Below are positions 8,941 through 16,752 of a DNA stretch of 64,000 nucleotides, piece by piece. Made by a program: the position numbers and the translations under genes. The first letter of the stretch is position 1; the number at the start of each line of letters is the position of its first letter. Location: the NCBI RefSeq assembly GCF_020131355.1, contig NZ_JAHLEL010000054.1, forward strand, positions 1 through 64,000, given 5' to 3'. The DNA comes from Pseudonocardia sp. ICBG1293 (GTDB taxonomy: Bacteria > Actinomycetota > Actinomycetes > Mycobacteriales > Pseudonocardiaceae). A model generated the notes under the pieces. The model was not told where the DNA came from and did not search any database. It saw nothing but the letters and a program-made list of their open reading frames with translations.

Positions 8941-9300
8941 TCAGTCCTGGACGTTGGTCTGCGCGTCGCCCTGCGAGCAGTCGCTGAAGCCCGGGGCGTC
9001 CTCACCGTTGGTGGCCTGGCCACCCAGGATGCCGAGGACGCTGGCGGCGACGTCGGCGCTGTTCAGCGTGCAGGAGAGCACGTTGGCGTTGTTGAGGGCG
9101 TTGACGTCGCCGACGTTGATCAGACCGGACTGGACGCTGTTGCGGTCCTTCTCCAGGTTGTTGATCTGGTCGGCGTTGATGCGGTCGCCGCCGTGCCCGT
9201 GGCCCTTGTCCCAGCCACCGTCACCCGCGAAGGCGAGCGGGGAGACGGCGAGCAGACCAGCGGTGACGCCGGCGGTCAGGATTCCAGCCTTCTTCAGCAC
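8941..9300 (-). CDS. Small secreted protein of unknown function
   Basis: The start is GTG 9300 behind GGAGAAATAACT and the product is 119 residues. It opens with a clear Sec signal peptide (two Lys, then a hydrophobic stretch, then SPLAFAGDG, cleavage expected around residue 24). The mature part begins with a Gly/His-rich segment and continues with Asn-rich helical repeats (NALNNANVLSC). It has two cysteines that could pair outside the cell. Such Asn-rich secreted proteins resemble the rodlin/chaplin-like surface proteins of aerial actinomycetes in style, but I see no diagnostic motif. Probably monocistronic. Confidence 0.78.
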   Translation of the reverse strand: MLKKAGILTAGVTAGLLAVSPLAFAGDGGWDKGHGHGGDRINADQINNLEKDRNSVQSGLINVGDVNALNNANVLSCTLNSADVAASVLGILGGQATNGEDAPGFSDCSQGDAQTNVQD

Positions 9301-9740
9301 AGTTATTTCTCCGTTGTGTACGGGGTCCGAGTCGGACCGGCGTGTTCGGCGTGGGTTCGGGAGCCCCGCCGATGCACAGAACGTTATCCGGTCCATCCCC
9401 GATCCAACGAACTTTCTACCACTATCGGACGAGGGGCATTACTGAACGCGAGGTTATTGCTCTCTTCCGGCAGCCGGGAATCCGCGTGGATGTCGCTTCC
9501 GGACGCAGTCCGCGACGGATCGTCACCACAGTGGACCCGATCGGACGCGTACCTTTCCGCCGGAACACGCTCGGTGATGAACCCCCGCACGGCCGTGTCA
9601 CGCCGTCACCCTGTCGTAGCGCTTCCGACGGTCGCGTGAGACCGGATCGCAGCCCTCGACGGGGGGTGTGCCCCGGACGAGTGCGGCGGCACCGGGACGG
9701 GCAGCGGCGTGCCGGCGTCCGGCTCCGACGCCGACGACAC
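9301..9740. other. Intergenic region, promoter of the secreted protein, no gene seen
   Basis: About 440 bp of less GC-rich DNA. The part near 9301-9420 must hold the promoter of the minus-strand secreted protein. Open frames here lack family signatures, consistent codon bias or good ribosome-binding sites. I see no convincing gene until the GNAT remnant at about 9746. Confidence 0.5.
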
Positions 9741-9745
9741 GCACC

Positions 9746-10020
9746 GCCCGGATCGCCACACCCTCCGACCTCCCGGCCGCCGTGGAGTCGTTCACCGCGT
9801 TCCTCGGCCACCCGTTCACCCGTCACACGATCGATGCCGACGGCCACCGGCGACGACCGGCCGCGAGCCGGTCCCTGCCGCTGCGCGAGCGCCACGTCCC
9901 GCACGGCGGGCCGCACCTGGTCGATGCTGCGGCCCGCGCCGACGAGTGGCCCCTGACGACGACTCCGGAATGGACGTCCAGGGATGCCACGGCGCCGGGC
10001 ACCCTGGTGTGGACCGCCCG
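9746..10020 (+). pseudogene. Remnant of a GNAT N-acetyltransferase
   Basis: One frame gives ARIATPSDLPAAVESFTAF and then HPFTRHTIDADGHRRR, the characteristic N terminus of a common Pseudonocardiaceae GNAT subfamily. It then decays through RHVPHGGPHLVDAA and PLTTTPEW, which corresponds to the family's VGLPHGRVWVADD and VWTTPE region with disrupted frame. No start codon is placed properly, and the acetyl-CoA-binding half is absent because the PaiB-like gene begins at 10041. I read it as a truncated, decayed copy. The assignment is from pattern memory, not alignment. Confidence 0.55.
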
Positions 10021-10040
10021 CACCCCCGGAGAGGACCACC

Positions 10041-10652
10041 GTGTACGTCCCCGCGCACTTCGCCCCGACCGACGAGGACGTCCGGCAGCTGCTCGACCGC
10101 CCCGGGGCCGCGGACCTGGTCACGGCGGGCCCCGAGGGCCTCGACGCCACACTGCTGCCGTTCGTCCACGACCGCGGGCGTGGCTCGCTGCTCGGGCACC
10201 TCGCCCGCAACAACGACCACTGGACCCGCGCCGACGGCAGGCAGGGCCTGGTCATCGTCCGCGGGCCGGACTCCTACGTCAGCCCGTCCTGGTACGCGTC
10301 GACGGCCGAGCACGGCCGGGTCGTCCCCACCTGGAACTACGTGACCGCCCACGTCCGCGGCACCGTGGTCGTCCACGACGACATCGCCTGGCTGGAGGAC
10401 GTCGTCCGCCGCCTGACCGACCTGCACGAGGCGGGCCGGGCCGCGCCCTGGAGCGTCGACGACGCCCCGGAGGCGTTCGTGCGCGGGCAGCTCCGCGCGA
10501 TCGTCGGGGTCGAGCTCCGCATCGAGAGCGTCGAGGCGAAGGTGAAGCTGAGCCAGAACCGCCCGGCCGCGGACGTCGACGGCGTGGTGCGCGGGCTGGA
10601 GGCGGCCGGGGACCCGGACACGGCCCGGGCCGTCGCGGCGCGGCGGCGCTGA
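10041..10652 (+). CDS. FMN-binding negative transcriptional regulator, PaiB family
   Basis: The 203-residue protein begins at GTG 10041, three bases after a GGAGAGGACCACC ribosome-binding site. It follows the PaiB pattern closely: the YVPAHFAP start, GPEGLDATLLPFVHD, LLGHLARNNDHW, PDSYVSPSWYAS and the VPTWNYVTAHVRG strand, ending in a helical KLSQNRP segment. PaiB proteins have a split-barrel flavin-binding fold and were described as regulators of sporulation and protease genes in Bacillus; the biochemical role in actinobacteria is unproven. It stands alone between gene remnants. Confidence 0.88.
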   Translation: MYVPAHFAPTDEDVRQLLDRPGAADLVTAGPEGLDATLLPFVHDRGRGSLLGHLARNNDHWTRADGRQGLVIVRGPDSYVSPSWYASTAEHGRVVPTWNYVTAHVRGTVVVHDDIAWLEDVVRRLTDLHEAGRAAPWSVDDAPEAFVRGQLRAIVGVELRIESVEAKVKLSQNRPAADVDGVVRGLEAAGDPDTARAVAARRR

Positions 10653-10800
10653 CGGCCGGAGCCGGGCCGGCCGGGTGCCGCGGCCGCGCAGCGGGGTGCG
10701 ACCGGCCCGGACGTCGGGGCGGGCCCACGGACGCCTGCGAGGGGGCGCCGTCGCGGAGGCGGAGCGGTGACCGCCGTCGGTGGCGGCGGTGCCGGCCGCG

Positions 10801-10925
10801 TCAGCGTGCTCCGCGGAAGGACCGGCGCAGCTCGTCGACGACCAGAGCCGGCACCTCCAGTGCCGGCAGGTGCCCACCCACGGCCGGGCGATGGAACCGG
10901 ACGATGTCGCGGTACCGCGCCTCGA
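10801..10925 (-). pseudogene. C-terminal remnant of an alpha/beta hydrolase (epoxide hydrolase type)
   Basis: On the minus strand the sequence reads YRDIVRFHRPAVGGHLPALE and then VPALVVDELRRSFRGAR before a stop at 10801-10803. The GGHLPALE segment with the catalytic-His position, and the DELRRSFR ending, are the standard C terminus of epoxide hydrolase-like alpha/beta hydrolases. The rest of the gene is missing: the frame degrades before the insertion sequence that starts at 11003. I infer a decayed gene whose upstream part was lost before or during IS activity here. Confidence 0.5.
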
Positions 10926-11002
10926 TCCGACGTCGCCGGCGCGGCGCCCACCGGCGCCATCGTGCCGACCTCGACGCCCTGTTCTCCGGCCGGCTGAGCT
11001 AA

Positions 11003-11982
11003 GAGGTCGCGCGGATTGGTCACAGCTTGGCCGCGGTCGAGTGTCTGGGGGCGAGGGCGGGTACGGGCCTGCCGATCATGAAGTTATCTACGCTTCGTGA
11101 TCGTCTGGAGGCCGCGTGCCCACCCTGCCATCATGGCTGACCGAGCCGTTGTGGGACCAGTTCACCGCGCTGCTGCCTCATCGAGACGAGTTCGATCCCA
11201 CCCATCCGCTGGGCTGCCATCGCCGCCGGATCGCGGATCGGATCGTGTTCGACAAGCTCCTGCAGGTACTGCGGTTCGGCTGCTCGTATGAGGGCATCGC
11301 TGACAGCACCTGCTCGGCGACCACCATCCGCGATCGTCGTGACGAGTGGATCAGGCTCGGGGTCTTCGCCCAGCTGCGTCGGATCGTCCTGGACGCCTAC
11401 GACCGCATCGTCGGTCTGCTGCTGCACGACATCGCCGTCGATGGCGCCATCACCAAGGCCCCCGGCGGCGGCGAGGTCGCCGGTCCGTCGCCGGTGGACC
11501 GGCGCAAACAGGGTATGAAACGTTCGGTGCTCGTCGAGGGATACGGCATCCCGCTGGGCCGAGTCCTGGCCGGAGCCAACCGGCACGACTCCCCGCTACT
11601 GGGCCCCACCCTCGACCGCCTCGATGCTCTCGGCCCGCTGCCCGACGACATCACCGTGCACCTCGACGCCGGCTATGACTCCGGCAAGACCCGCGACACG
11701 CTGGCCGAACGAGGCCTGCACGGCGAGATCGCGCACAAGGGTGAGAAAGCGCCGATCCAGGCCACCCGCCGCTGGCACGTCGAGCGGACCAACGCTTGGC
11801 ACAACAGCTTCAACCGGCTGCAGCGCTGCTACGAACGACGAGAAATCGTCGTCGACGCGTTCTTCGACCTCGCCGACACGATCGTCACACTCCGTAGCTT
11901 GATTCGGCAGGCCTGGACCACACACCGCTGGAACGCCCGACCTGCACGACGTCCATGATCACCAACCAATCCGCGCGACCTC
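11003..11982 (+). mobile_element. IS5-family insertion sequence, copy 1
   Basis: A 980-bp element with perfect 18-bp terminal inverted repeats (GAGGTCGCGCGGATTGGT at 11003-11020 and its complement at 11965-11982). It is flanked on both sides by TAA, a 3-bp TNA-type target duplication as in the IS1031 group. One transposase gene fills it. It is identical in sequence to the copy at 16753-17732, which lies in the opposite orientation. Its right end shares one TAA with the adjacent 121-bp MITE-like element. Confidence 0.92.
11116..11958 (+). CDS. IS5-family transposase
   Basis: The 280-residue transposase has an N-terminal DUF4096-like region (WLTEPLWDQFTALLP), then the DDE catalytic domain: first Asp in IAVDGAITKAP, second Asp in VHLDAGYDSG and Glu in HVERTNAWHNSFNRL with the YREK-like Arg-rich stretch after it. 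The single open frame is intact, so the element should be able to transpose. The start ATG 11116 follows GGAGGCCGCGTGCCC. The protein is identical to the one encoded at 16777-17619. Confidence 0.92.
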   Translation: MPTLPSWLTEPLWDQFTALLPHRDEFDPTHPLGCHRRRIADRIVFDKLLQVLRFGCSYEGIADSTCSATTIRDRRDEWIRLGVFAQLRRIVLDAYDRIVGLLLHDIAVDGAITKAPGGGEVAGPSPVDRRKQGMKRSVLVEGYGIPLGRVLAGANRHDSPLLGPTLDRLDALGPLPDDITVHLDAGYDSGKTRDTLAERGLHGEIAHKGEKAPIQATRRWHVERTNAWHNSFNRLQRCYERREIVVDAFFDLADTIVTLRSLIRQAWTTHRWNARPARRP

Positions 11983-11985
11983 TAA

Positions 11986-12106
11986 GAGGTCATTTCAGAA
12001 CGAGGTCGACGTGTCTGTTGTAGACGACAAGCGGCTATCTGACCTGCCGTTTGATCTGTCGTCGAGGGGTCAATGGAAACTCGACAAGTCGTTCTGAAAC
12101 GACCTC
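11986..12106 (+). repeat. 121-bp MITE-like element, copy 1
   Basis: A 121-bp non-coding element with 18-bp terminal inverted repeats that differ at one position (GAGGTCATTTCAGAACGA at the left, GAGGTCGTTTCAGAACGA at the right, read inwards). TAA flanks both ends. It shares only the outer GAGGTC and the TAA target with the neighbouring IS, so it was probably mobilised by a related IS5-type transposase. The exact reverse complement occurs at 17736-17856, also beside an IS copy. Confidence 0.88.
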
Positions 12107-12325
12107 TAAGCGGGCGCCCCCGTCCGGAGTGCACCACCGCGACGGGCTCACCCTCCGCACAGGCACTCGCTCTCCTGCGGCAGACGGTGCAGTGGCACGG
12201 CGACACCGATGACCGGACGTCCGTGGCCGGTCGAGGCGCCGTCGACGTCGGTGGTCGGTGAAGCCGTCACCGCACCGCACTCCGCCGGTCTCCGGGCGGC
12301 GTCGGGTCCACGGAGCCCGCCGGGT

Positions 12326-13186
12326 TCACCTGACCAGCATGCCTGCGTCGACCGGTAGCGCGACGCCGGTGACGTAGCGGGCCTCGCCGGAGGCCAGGAA
12401 CGTGACCGCCGCGGTAACGTCCTCGGGTTGCACGAGGCCGACGTCGAGGAGGTTGGCGACGTCGTCGGCCGGCTTGGGCTGATCGGGCGGGGTGTCGCCG
12501 CCGCCGAAGAGCGCCTCGACCGCGGGGTTGAGGACCATGCGGGTCGCGACACCGGAGGGGTTGACACAGTTGACGCGGATCCCGTGCGGTGCGAGCCAGG
12601 TCGCGAACGTGCGCATGAGCCCGACGACGCCGTGCTTGCTCGCCACGTAGCCGTCGCTGCCGCCCTGGCCGTCCCCGCCACGCCCGGTCAGTCCGAAGGC
12701 GGAGCTGGTGAGCACGATCGCCCCACCCCGCCGCTGCTCGATCATGCGCGGTGCGGTCGCCTGGACGGTGTTCCAGACCCCGGTGAGGTTGACGTCGAGC
12801 TGGTCGCGGAACGCCGCCCGGCCGTCGGCGCCCTCCATGAGCCCGATGCCGGCGTTGGCGAGCACGACATCGGGAACCGCGTGCAGGTCGGCACACGCAC
12901 GGTCGATCGCCGCCGACAGGGCTTCCGCGTCCCTCACGTCCACCGGGATCCCGACCGCCCGTCGTCCGAGGTCGCGGACCCGGTCCGTGGTCTCGGTCAG
13001 GTCGGCGTGGGTGGCGAGGTCGTAGGCGACCGTGGCGATGTCCTGGCAGATGTCCAGCGCGATGACGTCGGCGCCCTCGGCGGCGAGGGCCAGTGCGTGG
13101 CTCCGCCCCTGGCCGCGGGCCGCTCCGGTGATCAGTGCGGTCCGGCCGTGGAAGCGTCCGGTGGTCCTCGGCTGGGGAATGCTCAT
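12326..13186 (-). CDS. Mycofactocin-type SDR family oxidoreductase
   Basis: The 286-residue short-chain dehydrogenase has the cofactor motif TGAARGQG (residues 20-27), LDIC after the second strand, the NAG motif at 111-113, Ser161 and the YxxxK pair Tyr180/Lys184. The TGAARGQGRSHA start and the insertion between the first strands match the mycofactocin-coupled SDR group, which keep NAD(H) tightly bound and recycle it through mycofactocin. No mycofactocin genes are in the window, so the redox partner would be elsewhere. The start ATG 13186 gives the normal N terminus. It is a lone gene between mobile DNA on the left and the displaced tRNA fragment on the right. Confidence 0.85.
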   Translation of the reverse strand: MSIPQPRTTGRFHGRTALITGAARGQGRSHALALAAEGADVIALDICQDIATVAYDLATHADLTETTDRVRDLGRRAVGIPVDVRDAEALSAAIDRACADLHAVPDVVLANAGIGLMEGADGRAAFRDQLDVNLTGVWNTVQATAPRMIEQRRGGAIVLTSSAFGLTGRGGDGQGGSDGYVASKHGVVGLMRTFATWLAPHGIRVNCVNPSGVATRMVLNPAVEALFGGGDTPPDQPKPADDVANLLDVGLVQPEDVTAAVTFLASGEARYVTGVALPVDAGMLVR

Positions 13187-13399
13187 GCGAAGGTCGACCG
13201 TCCCGGTGCCGCGGATTCATCGGGCTGCGCGATCGGGGGGGGGCGCCCGGCGGGTCACTGCCCGGCCGGTTGCGCTCCCGCCGGAGGGGACCACCCGCGC
13301 CGCGCGCTCTCCACGACGGCCGTTCACGACCGCGTCCGGGATGGGTCCGTGGACACCGGTGGAATCCCGGTCACAGCCGGGACACCCGGACAACGAAAA

Positions 13400-13437
13400 A
13401 GACCCCCGGTTCCAGCGTTTCCGCTGGTCGGGGGTCT
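13400..13437 (-). terminator. Intrinsic terminator, original tRNA-Tyr terminator
   Basis: Long hairpin with outer arms AGACCCCCG (13400-13408) and CGGGGGTCT (13429-13437) plus an inner CCAGCG/CGCTGG stem. On the minus strand it is followed by TTTTTCG. It lies 14 bp after the 3' end of the tRNA-Tyr fragment on the same strand, so it most likely terminated the original tRNA gene. Confidence 0.85.
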
Positions 13438-13450
13438 CTTTCACCTGCTG

Positions 13451-13500
13451 TGACTGGTCCAGGATTCGAACCTGGGAAGGCTACGCCGACGGATTTACAG
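13451..13500 (-). tRNA. Displaced 3' half of tRNA-Tyr (attachment-site remnant)
   Basis: The minus strand reads the 3' part of a tRNA-Tyr: the GTA anticodon in CTGTAAA, the 3' side of the anticodon stem, a class II variable arm, the T arm GGTTCGAATCC and the acceptor strand ACCAGTC with A73. No 5' half able to pair with this acceptor strand follows upstream, so it is not a complete gene. It keeps its own terminator downstream. This is what an integration at the anticodon-to-3' region of a tRNA leaves at the distal end of an element. It marks an att site, not a working tRNA. Confidence 0.75.
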
Positions 13501-13716
13501 AGAGCTGCCATACCGGCCTTGGCCTGCGGCGCAAGCGCGGACTACCCGTCTGCGTCCGCGTATCGTCCGTGAGCCGAACCGCGGGGGTTGTGCCCGCTCC
13601 TCCCCCAGCCCCTCGTACAGGCCGATCTGCTCGTCGTGGGGTCGGGGGCAAGGGTGGCGCAGCCATCGCGGAGCGACGCCGTAGGCGCCCTTGCGGCCGG
13701 CCCCGCGGCGTGGACG

Positions 13717-14205
13717 ATGAAGGCCGAGGGGCAGCAACATGAGCTTGGTCTGGTGGGGCCTCCTGCTCATGTCAAGGCGCATCCGCTCTATCGTGTGACG
13801 GTGTTCGACGATGAGCTTGGGTCCGTGCTGCACGTGGCGGTACGGACGACAGGCGTTGAGTTGCTGGTGTCGGTCACCGGTGAGCTGGATGGTTCGACCG
13901 AGTATCAGCTGCGATCAGTGCTCGACGAAGCGTGGAGCGGTCCTTCTCGGAGGCCTGTGATCGTCGACTTGACCGGGCTGTCGTTCTTCGGTTCCGGCGG
14001 GATCTCGGACATGCTGGTGGCGACGGAGCGAGCGGCGCGCGAGACCCGGTTTCTCGGTTATGTAGTGGGCAACAACCGGTCGGTTGTCCGGCCGCTGAGC
14101 GTGATCGGGCTCCTGGATCGCCTACCGATTTATGCGACCGTCCAGCAGGCGAAAGCGGCCGCGACCCCTGACGACCTCTCAGGCGTGGGAGTCTCGTCCC
14201 TGTGA
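13717..14205 (+). CDS. STAS-domain protein (anti-sigma factor antagonist type)
   Basis: The 162-residue protein contains a STAS domain at about residues 45-145 with the signature RRPVIVDLTGLSFFGSGGISD, which matches the loop that carries the phosphorylated Ser in SpoIIAA/RsbV. It would act as an anti-anti-sigma factor, released from or sequestered by a partner kinase, but no RsbW-like kinase gene is nearby. ATG 13717 is the best start; the frame is open for 43 more codons upstream but these overlap sequence without a protein-like pattern. The ribosome-binding site is weak. The gene is less GC-rich than the neighbouring core genes, which suggests acquired DNA. Confidence 0.75.
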   Translation: MKAEGQQHELGLVGPPAHVKAHPLYRVTVFDDELGSVLHVAVRTTGVELLVSVTGELDGSTEYQLRSVLDEAWSGPSRRPVIVDLTGLSFFGSGGISDMLVATERAARETRFLGYVVGNNRSVVRPLSVIGLLDRLPIYATVQQAKAAATPDDLSGVGVSSL

Positions 14206-14460
14206 TGCAGGCGTCCATTGGGCGTGGCCGAGGTCGTTGACGGTCCGGCATCGGCCGCATCGCAGAAGCACGTCACGATGCTCCTCGCCGGGGCTGAAGC
14301 CGTCTACGAGGACGAACCCGCAACGCCCGCAGACGAACGCCTGGCTGCTCCGCCCGCGCGGCAAAGATGACCTCAGTACGCGGTCCGCATCTTCGTCTAC
14401 GACTGTGCCGACGTAGTAGCCCCCGGCATGGCGGTGGTTGCGCACAAGCAAGTAGAGCAC
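14179..14460 (-). CDS. Small zinc-ribbon protein
   Basis: The 93-residue product has two CxxC knuckles in the order CGRCGFVLVDGF and LLRCGRCRTVND, spaced 30 residues apart, which would bind one zinc ion as a zinc ribbon. It opens with a short hydrophobic strand and a His-rich HRHAGGYYVG segment. The start is GTG 14460. It overlaps the end of the STAS gene by 27 bp on the opposite strand. Function unknown; such ribbons occur in nucleic-acid-binding and chaperone-like proteins. Confidence 0.6.
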   Translation of the reverse strand: MLYLLVRNHRHAGGYYVGTVVDEDADRVLRSSLPRGRSSQAFVCGRCGFVLVDGFSPGEEHRDVLLRCGRCRTVNDLGHAQWTPASQGRDSHA

Positions 14461-14463
14461 CGG

Positions 14464-14543
14464 CCCGGAGCCAGCGCGCGTCGTAGATCTGGGTTCGCCT
14501 GGTCATCACGTAGGCATCGGAGAGCGCCTGTGCTGGCTCCGGG
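14464..14543. repeat. 12-bp perfect inverted repeat upstream of the zinc-ribbon gene
   Basis: CCCGGAGCCAGC at 14464-14475 and its exact complement at 14532-14543 are separated by 56 bp directly upstream of the GTG at 14460. The pair could be an extended leader hairpin or an operator pair. Nothing else was recognised in the 14461-14750 interval. Confidence 0.45.
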
Positions 14544-14750
14544 TCTGGGCCAGGCGCTACCCCCGGGAGGCAGGGCCGGGTAGACGGTCCACGGCGCCGC
14601 GAACGGGCCGGAGGTGTAGTGAGCGAGCGACGGGGGCCGGCGTGGCCGGCCCCGCGCCGCCGGAGGCGGCGCCTTGATCCCAAAGAGCCGGATTCGGCAG
14701 TACCGGCGACCGTGACCGTGTCCCGACTGCTCGCGGACTACCCTGGCTGC

Positions 14751-14942
14751 ATGGCCAAACAGCGCGATGGACGCACGTACGCCGACGCGTCGATCCTCGA
14801 ACTGGCGATGGCGGAGCTGATCGAGAACGCACGGCGCGGCGAGGTCGTGTGGCTGACCAAGGACGGCGAGCGGGTCGGTGCTGTGGCTCCGCTGGACGTG
14901 GTGGAGGCCGGGTTGCGGGCGCTGGGACGCCCCGAGCGCTGA
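14751..14942 (+). CDS. Phd/YefM-like antitoxin or small AbrB/Phd-type DNA-binding protein
   Basis: The 63-residue protein has the Phd-type pattern ASILELAMAELIENARRGEVVWLTKDGERVGAVAPLD, i.e. an N-terminal strand-helix that inserts in DNA followed by the conserved strand pair in which prevent-host-death antitoxins keep the target's name-giving VxxxG motif. ATG 14751 gives this core; upstream extension is Arg/Pro-rich. No toxin gene (PIN or Doc type) follows: the next gene is divergent. It may be a solitary antitoxin of the integrative element. Confidence 0.6.
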   Translation: MAKQRDGRTYADASILELAMAELIENARRGEVVWLTKDGERVGAVAPLDVVEAGLRALGRPER

Positions 14943-14948
14943 CAGCCG

Positions 14949-15623
14949 CTACGCGGTGGGGGTCTCGTCGAGTACCCGCCGGGTGTATCCGGCGGCGACG
15001 AGTCGGTCGTAGGCGTCCTTGACGGGCGTCGGGACGTCCTGGTGGATGGCCCAGCCCTTGTCGGCGTAGACCCAGATCCGTTGGGTGTCGCCGACCAGCA
15101 TGTTGATGACCCGGTCCGGGTCGCCGATCCCCGCGGCGTAGTCGTCAAGTGGGTGTTCCTGGGACGCGCAGATGACGTCCACCTCGGGCCAGCGCAGGCG
15201 ACTCATGGCGTAGCCGCGTCGCTGCTGGTAGGGCCGCGACACAATGACGATGGACGTGACGTCGATGCCGTGTTCGCGGACGAGGTCGCGGGTGAAATCG
15301 ATGTTGTCGCCGGTGTTCGTCGCTCGGGGCTCGACGAGGATGGCATCGTCGGGAACGCCGAGGCTCAGGGCGTGCTCGCGGTAGTGCACCGCTTCGCCGC
15401 GCGGGAAGCGCTCCACGGTGGTGGGTGCGTTGGCGCCGGTGAACACGATCTTCGGGAACAGGCCGCGGTGGTAGAGCTCGGCAGTGTGGGTGGCGACACC
15501 GAGATCGTGGCTTCCGAGGCCGACGGCCAGGTCGACCGGCCGGAGTTCGTGGTGCATCTGGTTGAAGTCCCACAGCACGTCGATGTCGGCGCGGTACTTG
15601 GGGGGCAGGGTCGCGGTCGGCAT
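14949..15623 (-). CDS. YdcF-like DUF218 family protein
   Basis: The 224-residue cytosolic protein has the DUF218 features: the VGLGSHD strand-turn, AELYHRGLFPKIVFTG, the acidic/Asn motif EPRATNTGDNIDF and VSRPYQQRRGYA near the C-terminal third. DUF218 proteins bind or modify nucleotides or membrane precursors, but the reaction is not established. It has no membrane segment. The gene starts at ATG 15623, 12 bp after the stop of the GntR gene and on the same strand, so the two form one operon. This pairing suggests it is cargo of the integrative element. Confidence 0.82.
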   Translation of the reverse strand: MPTATLPPKYRADIDVLWDFNQMHHELRPVDLAVGLGSHDLGVATHTAELYHRGLFPKIVFTGANAPTTVERFPRGEAVHYREHALSLGVPDDAILVEPRATNTGDNIDFTRDLVREHGIDVTSIVIVSRPYQQRRGYAMSRLRWPEVDVICASQEHPLDDYAAGIGDPDRVINMLVGDTQRIWVYADKGWAIHQDVPTPVKDAYDRLVAAGYTRRVLDETPTA

Positions 15624-15634
15624 GGCGTGTCCTC

Positions 15635-16405
15635 TCAGTCGGGGATGGCGAAGGTGTAGGTCCAGGCGAACCGAGACGCCGAGTGGACACCGCGGGCGAC
15701 CTCGACCAGCGTGCCGTCGGCGGTGTAGGTCCGACGGTCCAGGATCATGACCGGTTCCCCGGCCGGGAGGTCGAGCCGGTCGATCTCCTCGGGCGTCGGC
15801 ATCCGGGCATGGAACGACTCGGTGATCTCGTCGGGTTCGAGCCCCTGCATCGTCAGCACGGCGAATCCTCCGCCGCGCCCAGCCGGGCCCGGGGTCGGGT
15901 CGACGAGCGGGGTGCCCTCGACGTGCTCGGGCAGGTAGTAGCTGGCGAGGGTGTGCGTCGGCTGGTCGCCGTCCTTGACCAGTCGGGCCCGCTCATACAC
16001 CGGGGCGCCGGGTTCGATGCCGTAGGCGTCGGCAATCTCCTGGTCGGCAGGGACCTGCCGCACGGTCTGGGTCTGATCGGTCGGCTGCCACGCCCTGCCC
16101 GACGCCTCGCGGTCGGCGGCGAACGCTACGACGTCGCCGAACTTCCACTTCTGCTTGCTATACCGGTCGATGCCGAGTCGGCGCATGGGCGGCCGGCGCC
16201 GTACGACGGTCCCTCGACGACGAATCGGGGTCACGAGCCCTTCGGCTTCGAGCAGGGCGACCGCGTTGCGCACGGTCTTGACGTTGACGCCGTACTGCCC
16301 GGCCAGCTCGTCCTGCTTGGGCAGGGTCTCGCCCGGCGCGTACCGCTCGGCCTGGATCGCGTCCCGCAGGATCGCGGCCAGCTCGCGGTAACCCGTGGTG
16401 CCCAT
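15635..16405 (-). CDS. GntR/HutC family transcriptional regulator (KorSA-type of an AICE)
   Basis: The 256-residue protein has an N-terminal winged helix typical of GntR regulators (YRELAAILRDAIQ, LPKQDELAGQYGVNVKTVRNAV, VTPIRRRGTVV; residues 4-75) and a C-terminal UTRA effector domain (about 95-250). Its place, divergent from the pra-like gene of an AICE, is that of KorSA in pSAM2, which represses pra and thus replication, excision and transfer. ATG 16405 is chosen because it starts the HTH domain; the long upstream open frame runs antisense to pra. The divergent region holds a matching inverted-repeat pair likely to be its operator. Confidence 0.88.
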   Translation of the reverse strand: MGTTGYRELAAILRDAIQAERYAPGETLPKQDELAGQYGVNVKTVRNAVALLEAEGLVTPIRRRGTVVRRRPPMRRLGIDRYSKQKWKFGDVVAFAADREASGRAWQPTDQTQTVRQVPADQEIADAYGIEPGAPVYERARLVKDGDQPTHTLASYYLPEHVEGTPLVDPTPGPAGRGGGFAVLTMQGLEPDEITESFHARMPTPEEIDRLDLPAGEPVMILDRRTYTADGTLVEVARGVHSASRFAWTYTFAIPD

Positions 16406-16451
16406 GTGAATAACGGTAGCTGTAGCTGCCCAGAGATCACCGCAGAGGCAC

Positions 16452-16510
16452 TTAGAACCACCTCTATTGACGAACAGCGGTCCAGCGTGCACTAATAAAG
16501 GTAGTTCTAA
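16452..16510. promoter_or_regulatory. Divergent pra/GntR promoter region with a 17-bp inverted-repeat operator pair
   Basis: TTAGAACCACCTCTATT (16452-16468) and AATAAAGGTAGTTCTAA (16494-16510) are inverted copies of each other with two mismatches, 42 bp centre to centre (four helical turns). Between and over them lie a candidate -35 TTGACG (16467-16472) and an AT-rich -10 (around 16491-16498) facing pra. A repressor bound to both sites would cover this promoter, as expected for KorSA-like autoregulated GntR proteins. Confidence 0.68.
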
Positions 16511-16752
16511 TGATGCCGCGCTGAGCGGCCCGCTCTCTGGAGGCCAGTCATGGCAATCACCAACAAGTTCCCCGTCGCGATGGGCGACGTGTTCCCGCAC
16601 GGCGCGTTCGTCGTCTCGGAGGTCGAGCCGGTACGCGACTTCGACAAGTCCACACCTGGGCGCCCGGTGCAGCAGCTCGACAAGGAGTCCGGCCTCCCGG
16701 TCTGGTCGGTGTCGGTCCTCGACGCCGACCCCGCCGCCCGCCGGACCGATAA

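Noticed and set aside
8941..9300. Chaplin or rodlin identity for the small secreted protein
   Set aside because: The signal peptide and Asn-rich style fit, but the conserved chaplin GNxxxxP pattern and paired cysteine spacing are not seen; left as unknown secreted protein.
13451..13540. A functional tRNA-Tyr gene
   Set aside because: Only the half from the anticodon loop to the 3' end is present; no complementary acceptor strand or D arm follows.
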